Source: Streptomyces sp. A 4/2 (GTDB lineage: Bacteria > Actinomycetota > Actinomycetes > Streptomycetales > Streptomycetaceae). From it: 64,000 nucleotides of DNA. Shown here one piece after another: positions 60,728 through 64,000 of this stretch; position 1 is the first letter of the stretch, and every line of letters begins with the position of its first letter. The notes below the pieces were generated by a model. That model was not told the origin of the DNA, did not search any database, and worked only from the letters and a program-made list of their open reading frames with translations. Both the position numbers and the translations under genes were made by a program. The DNA is taken from assembly GCF_940670765.1 (NCBI RefSeq), contig NZ_CALNVW010000020.1, positions 186,001-250,000 on the forward strand, in the 5' to 3' direction.

Positions 60728-62218
60728 CTACTCCTGCGCCGAGGCCAGTTCGCGCACCGTGGCCATGTCGCTGAACGGGATCAGCTGTTCCCCGACGATC
60801 TGGTACGGCTCGCTGCCCTTCCCCGCGACCAGCACGATGTCGCCCTGTCCGGCCCCGGACAGGGCGAAGGCGATCGCCTTGCGGCGGTCGGCGATCCGCT
60901 CGAATCGGGTTCCGGTGGCCAGCAGACCGGGGGCGATCTGGTCCATGATCGCCTCGGGGTCCTCGTTCCGCGGGTTGTCCGAGGTGAGGACACACAGGTC
61001 GGAGCGGGTTCCGGCGATCGCCCCCATCTCCGCGCGCTTGGTGACGTCCCGGTCGCCACCGCAGCCGAAGACGGTGATCACGCGGCCCGTCGCGAAGTCC
61101 TGGATCGCGGAGAGCACCTTGTCCAGGGAGTCCGGCGAGTGCGCGTAGTCCACGATGACCGCCGCGCCACGGGCGGTCTCGAAGCGTTCCAGCCGCCCCG
61201 GCACCGGAGGCATCCGGTCGAGTGCGGCGATCAGCCCGGCCAGGTCATGGCCCAGCGCATGACAGGCAGCCACGGTCGCCAGGGCGTTGGACACCGAGAA
61301 GCGCCCCGGCACCGGGACACCCGCGGGGTACTTGCTGCCCGCGTGGTGGAGGGTGAACCGGGTGCCGAACGCGTCCATGCTCAGATCGGTGGCCCGGTAG
61401 TCGGCCTCGGTGTCCAGGGCGTACGTGGTGACCGCACCGGGCATCATCGCCAGGATCGAGGCACCCACCGGGTCGTCGGCGTTGACCACCGCCCGCCGGC
61501 ACAGCCCCTGGAACAGCTTCAGTTTGGCGTCCCGGTAGTTCTCCATGGTGCCGTGGTCGTCCAGGTGGTCCTGCGTCAGGTTGGTGAAGATCCCCACGTC
61601 GATGAACGCCTGGTCCACCCGGTGCTGGAGCAGGCCCATCGAGGTCGCTTCCAGGACCACGGTCCCCACCTCGTGGTCACGCATGTGCCCCAGCAGGTAC
61701 TGGAAGTCGGGCGACTCCGGTGTGGTCAGCACCGAGCGCGGCATCGGGATCAGTTCGTCCCCGATTCTGCTGCCCGCGGTCCCGATCACCCCGGCCCGTA
61801 CGCCCTCGGCGCCCCGCAGCACGGACTCCACCATGGAGGAGACGGAGGTCTTCCCGTTGGTACCGGTGACGGCCACCATGTCCATGTCCCGACCCGGTTC
61901 GCCGTAATAGCGGGAGGTGACGACCGCCGCCGCCGTGCGGGTGTCCGCGACCCGTACGACACACGCGTCGCCGGCGGACGCCCAGGACACCGCGGGGAGA
62001 TCCGGAGCCGCGTCCTCCACCAGTACCGCCACGGCTCCGCGTGCCAGTGCCGAGCCGACGGCCTCGGGGCCCCCTTCGCGGTGACCGGGCACCGCGATGT
62101 ACAGCGAACCGGGTGAGGCGCGGTGGGCGTCGAAGCAGGCTCCCGCGGTGATGTCCGTCCCGGGATCGCCGAGAAGAACCTCGTGGTCGTGCCCGGCCAG
62201 CAACTCGCTCAACTTCAC
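60728..62218 (-). CDS. MurE-like Mur ligase (UDP-MurNAc-tripeptide synthetase family)
   Basis: 496 residues. ATP-binding G119-T-N-G-K-T124, TTPESPDFQYLL, LEATSMGL, TNLTQDHLDDHGTMENY, and the C-terminal DNPRNEDP substrate motif typical for diaminopimelate-adding MurE. All key residues are present, so it should be an active ligase. It is not in a division/cell-wall cluster here, so it is probably a second copy beside the essential one. GTG 62218 with AAAGGA six bases upstream; the frame stays open to 63007 but that is noise. Confidence 0.87.
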   Translation of the reverse strand: MKLSELLAGHDHEVLLGDPGTDITAGACFDAHRASPGSLYIAVPGHREGGPEAVGSALARGAVAVLVEDAAPDLPAVSWASAGDACVVRVADTRTAAAVVTSRYYGEPGRDMDMVAVTGTNGKTSVSSMVESVLRGAEGVRAGVIGTAGSRIGDELIPMPRSVLTTPESPDFQYLLGHMRDHEVGTVVLEATSMGLLQHRVDQAFIDVGIFTNLTQDHLDDHGTMENYRDAKLKLFQGLCRRAVVNADDPVGASILAMMPGAVTTYALDTEADYRATDLSMDAFGTRFTLHHAGSKYPAGVPVPGRFSVSNALATVAACHALGHDLAGLIAALDRMPPVPGRLERFETARGAAVIVDYAHSPDSLDKVLSAIQDFATGRVITVFGCGGDRDVTKRAEMGAIAGTRSDLCVLTSDNPRNEDPEAIMDQIAPGLLATGTRFERIADRRKAIAFALSGAGQGDIVLVAGKGSEPYQIVGEQLIPFSDMATVRELASAQE

Positions 62219-62705
62219 GGGGGGTCCTTTCGAGAGTGCGGCAGCCCGGCCCGGCGACCGTCGCCAGGAGCGATGCCGCCGATACGTCGAGTAGCCGCGT
62301 GAGTGGTGCGGGATGCTGCGGGTTGCTGCCGAGCGGGCAGCCTGGCGGTGCGGAAGCCCCCGTGCGCGGGGCGGAGGAGGAAGAGGAGAAAGGGCGAACG
62401 GCGGCGGAGAGCCGGCTAGCCGTGGCCGTGCAACGCGCGGCACCGCGCCCTGGGCGCGCTGGGGCCGAGCGGGCGGGGAGCCTGTCGCAGGCACTCCCTC
62501 ACCGCACATGTGTGACCCATGTCTGGAGTGTACGTCCCACGGACAAGCCCGGATTCCGCTCCGGACGCGCCCGGCCACGGAACCCTTCCGCCGTGCCCAG
62601 CAGGCGGACTGCCGTCCGGCCCGCGAAGATGGGCTGTGCCAGGCAGCGGTTGAGGGGGCAGGCGGGGAGGGGACGACCGTGCAGACCTGAGAAGGGACGA
62701 ACACC
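62219..62705. other. Divergent non-coding region between MurE-like and NDH-2 genes
   Basis: About 490 bases. Contains a purine-rich segment (62360-62400) on the plus strand and an AT-richer part at 62500-62545, where the NDH-2 promoter is likely. I see no gene; overlapping open frames here have arginine-rich noise translations. Confidence 0.45.
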
Positions 62706-64000
62706 GTGGGACGACCCAGGATTCTCGTAGTGGGCGCAGGTTTCGCCGGAGTGGAGTGCGTACGCCGTCTGGAGCGCAGGCTCTCCGTGGGAGAGGCGCA
62801 GATCGCACTGGTGGCGCCCTTCTCGTACCAGCTGTACCTGCCGTTGCTCCCCCAGGTCGCGTCGGGTGTTCTCACTCCGCAGTCGGTCGCCGTGTCGCTG
62901 CGCCGCAGCCAGAAGCACCGCACCAGGATCATCCCCGGCGGCGCCATCGGGGTGGACACCGACGCGAAGGTCTGCGTGGTCCGCAAGATCACCGGCGAGA
63001 TCGTCAACGAGCCGTACGACTACATCGTGCTGTCCCCCGGCAGCGTCACCCGCACCTTCGACATCCCCGGGCTGGCCGACAACGCCCGCGGGATGAAGAC
63101 GCTCGCGGAAGCCGCGTACATCCGCGACCACGTGATCGCCCAGCTGGACCTGGCGGACGCCAGCCACGACGAGGCCGAGCGCGCCTCCCGGCTGCAGTTC
63201 GTGGTGGTCGGCGGCGGCTACGCCGGTACCGAGACGGCTGCTTGTCTGCAGCGGCTCACCACCAACGCCGTCAAGCACTATCCGCGCATCGATCCGAAGC
63301 TGATCAAGTGGCATCTGATCGACATCGCCCCGAAGCTGATGCCCGAACTGGGCGACAAACTGGGGCTCAGCGCGCTCGAAGTGTTGCGCGGGCGCGGCAT
63401 CGAGGTCTCCCTCGGCGTGTCGGTCGCCGAGGCCCGGGAGGACCAGGTGACCTTCACCGACGGCCGGGTCCTGCCGTGCCGCACCCTGATCTGGACCGCG
63501 GGTGTCACCGCCAGCCCGCTGATCGCCACCCTCGGCGCGGAGACGGTACGCGGACGCCTCGCGGTCACGCCGGAGATGAACCTGCCGGGATTCGACGGTG
63601 TCTTCTCGCTCGGCGACGCGGCTGCGGTCCCGGACCTCACCAAGGGGGACGGGGCCATCTGCCCGCCCACCGCGCAGCACTCGATGCGCCAGGGCCGCAG
63701 GCTCGCGGAAAACCTCGTGGCCACCCTGCGGCACCAGCCGCTGCAGCCCTACGTCCACAAGGACATGGGGCTCGTCGTCGACCTGGGCGGCACGGACGCG
63801 GTGTCCAAGCCGCTCGGTATCGAACTGCACGGGCTGTCGGCGCAGGCCGTGGCCCGCGGCTACCACTGGACAGCGCTGCGGACGAACGTCGCCAAGACCC
63901 GGGTGATGACCAACTGGCTGATCAACGCCATCGCCGGGGACGACTTCGTACGCACCGGATTCCAGTCCCAGAAGCCCGCCACGCTGCGCGACTTCGAGTA
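62706..64000 (+). CDS. Type II NADH dehydrogenase (NDH-2), 3' end cut off
   Basis: 431 codons visible. FAD site ILVVGAGFAGVECVRRLE at the N-terminus, NADH site LQFVVVGGGYAGTETAACLQ near 165, and VFSLGDAAAVPD near 300, the second FAD contact; PPTAQHSMRQGRRLAENL is the quinone-side helix. Single-subunit, non-proton-pumping NADH:quinone oxidoreductase on the inner face of the membrane. GTG 62706 follows AAGGGACGA. Continues beyond the window. Confidence 0.9.
   Translation, partial: MGRPRILVVGAGFAGVECVRRLERRLSVGEAQIALVAPFSYQLYLPLLPQVASGVLTPQSVAVSLRRSQKHRTRIIPGGAIGVDTDAKVCVVRKITGEIVNEPYDYIVLSPGSVTRTFDIPGLADNARGMKTLAEAAYIRDHVIAQLDLADASHDEAERASRLQFVVVGGGYAGTETAACLQRLTTNAVKHYPRIDPKLIKWHLIDIAPKLMPELGDKLGLSALEVLRGRGIEVSLGVSVAEAREDQVTFTDGRVLPCRTLIWTAGVTASPLIATLGAETVRGRLAVTPEMNLPGFDGVFSLGDAAAVPDLTKGDGAICPPTAQHSMRQGRRLAENLVATLRHQPLQPYVHKDMGLVVDLGGTDAVSKPLGIELHGLSAQAVARGYHWTALRTNVAKTRVMTNWLINAIAGDDFVRTGFQSQKPATLRDFE

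Noticed and set aside
62350..62410. Purine-rich tract as a structured RNA or triplex element
   Set aside because: Only a composition bias over a few tens of bases, with no pairing or repeat structure.
62219..63007. Upstream extension of the MurE-like frame through the NDH-2 gene
   Set aside because: Antisense to the FAD domain of NDH-2 and without MurE similarity; GTG 62218 has its own ribosome site.

Overview
The window reads as Streptomyces chromosome. G+C is very high with G/C-rich third codon positions, GTG and TTG starts are common, 4-base ATGA/GTGA gene overlaps are frequent, Tat signal peptides occur, and several products match known Streptomyces proteins (a K15-type D,D-carboxypeptidase, a 3-alpha/20-beta-hydroxysteroid dehydrogenase). 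I see no tRNA, rRNA, CRISPR array or insertion sequence. The window cuts one gene at each end.

Region 1 (1-5490) is the edge of a thiopeptide cluster. A 60-residue precursor carries the core SNCTSTGTPASCCSCCCC, which I recognise as the cyclothiazomycin core. It lies between a YcaO cyclodehydratase (truncated by the window) and a SagB-type dehydrogenase plus an E1-like leader-binding partner, all on the minus strand. The remaining cluster genes must lie to the left.

Region 2 (5579-9260) is an amino-sugar/sialic-acid-like catabolic operon (DapA/NanA-family lyase, ROK kinase, NanE epimerase) behind a divergent FadR-type GntR regulator. It has a long imperfect operator palindrome and a three-copy 22-bp tandem repeat in the leader. 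A 23-bp perfect hairpin closes it. Region 3 (9327-18770) holds a HAD phosphatase and a polyol or acid-sugar locus: two FGGY kinases, a 2-hydroxyacid dehydrogenase, a histidine phosphatase, a DeoR regulator and two MFS permeases, organised around a perfect 18-bp palindrome.

Region 4 (18890-31690) is mixed: a TlpA-like lipoprotein whose ribosome site and start lie in a hairpin, an SLT-domain secreted protein, GNAT/quinone-reductase pair, SnoaL-like protein, D,D-carboxypeptidase, a TetR/hydroxysteroid dehydrogenase pair with a clear operator, a STAND ATPase without an HTH, a GNAT and a Tat-exported phospholipase C. Region 5 (31690-35900) looks like a small type III polyketide locus: a degenerate FabG-like protein, an MmyB-type regulator, a divergent type III PKS and a methyltransferase.

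Region 6 (36145-48912) is a glycan and sulfate-ester locus. It has a GH92 alpha-mannosidase and a five-gene, tightly overlapping operon (sulfatase, SsuCBA-like ABC importer, DUF4838 secreted protein), divergently transcribed from a ROK repressor and a formylglycine-generating enzyme that would activate the sulfatase. This is the most system-like novelty in the window. Region 7 (48924-64000) is mostly single housekeeping or accessory genes: FUSC exporter, SRPBCC protein, GntR/MFS pair, VOC protein, a VWA membrane pair, PAP2-like protein, methyltransferase/maleylpyruvate-isomerase-like pair, a second MurE-like ligase and a truncated NDH-2.
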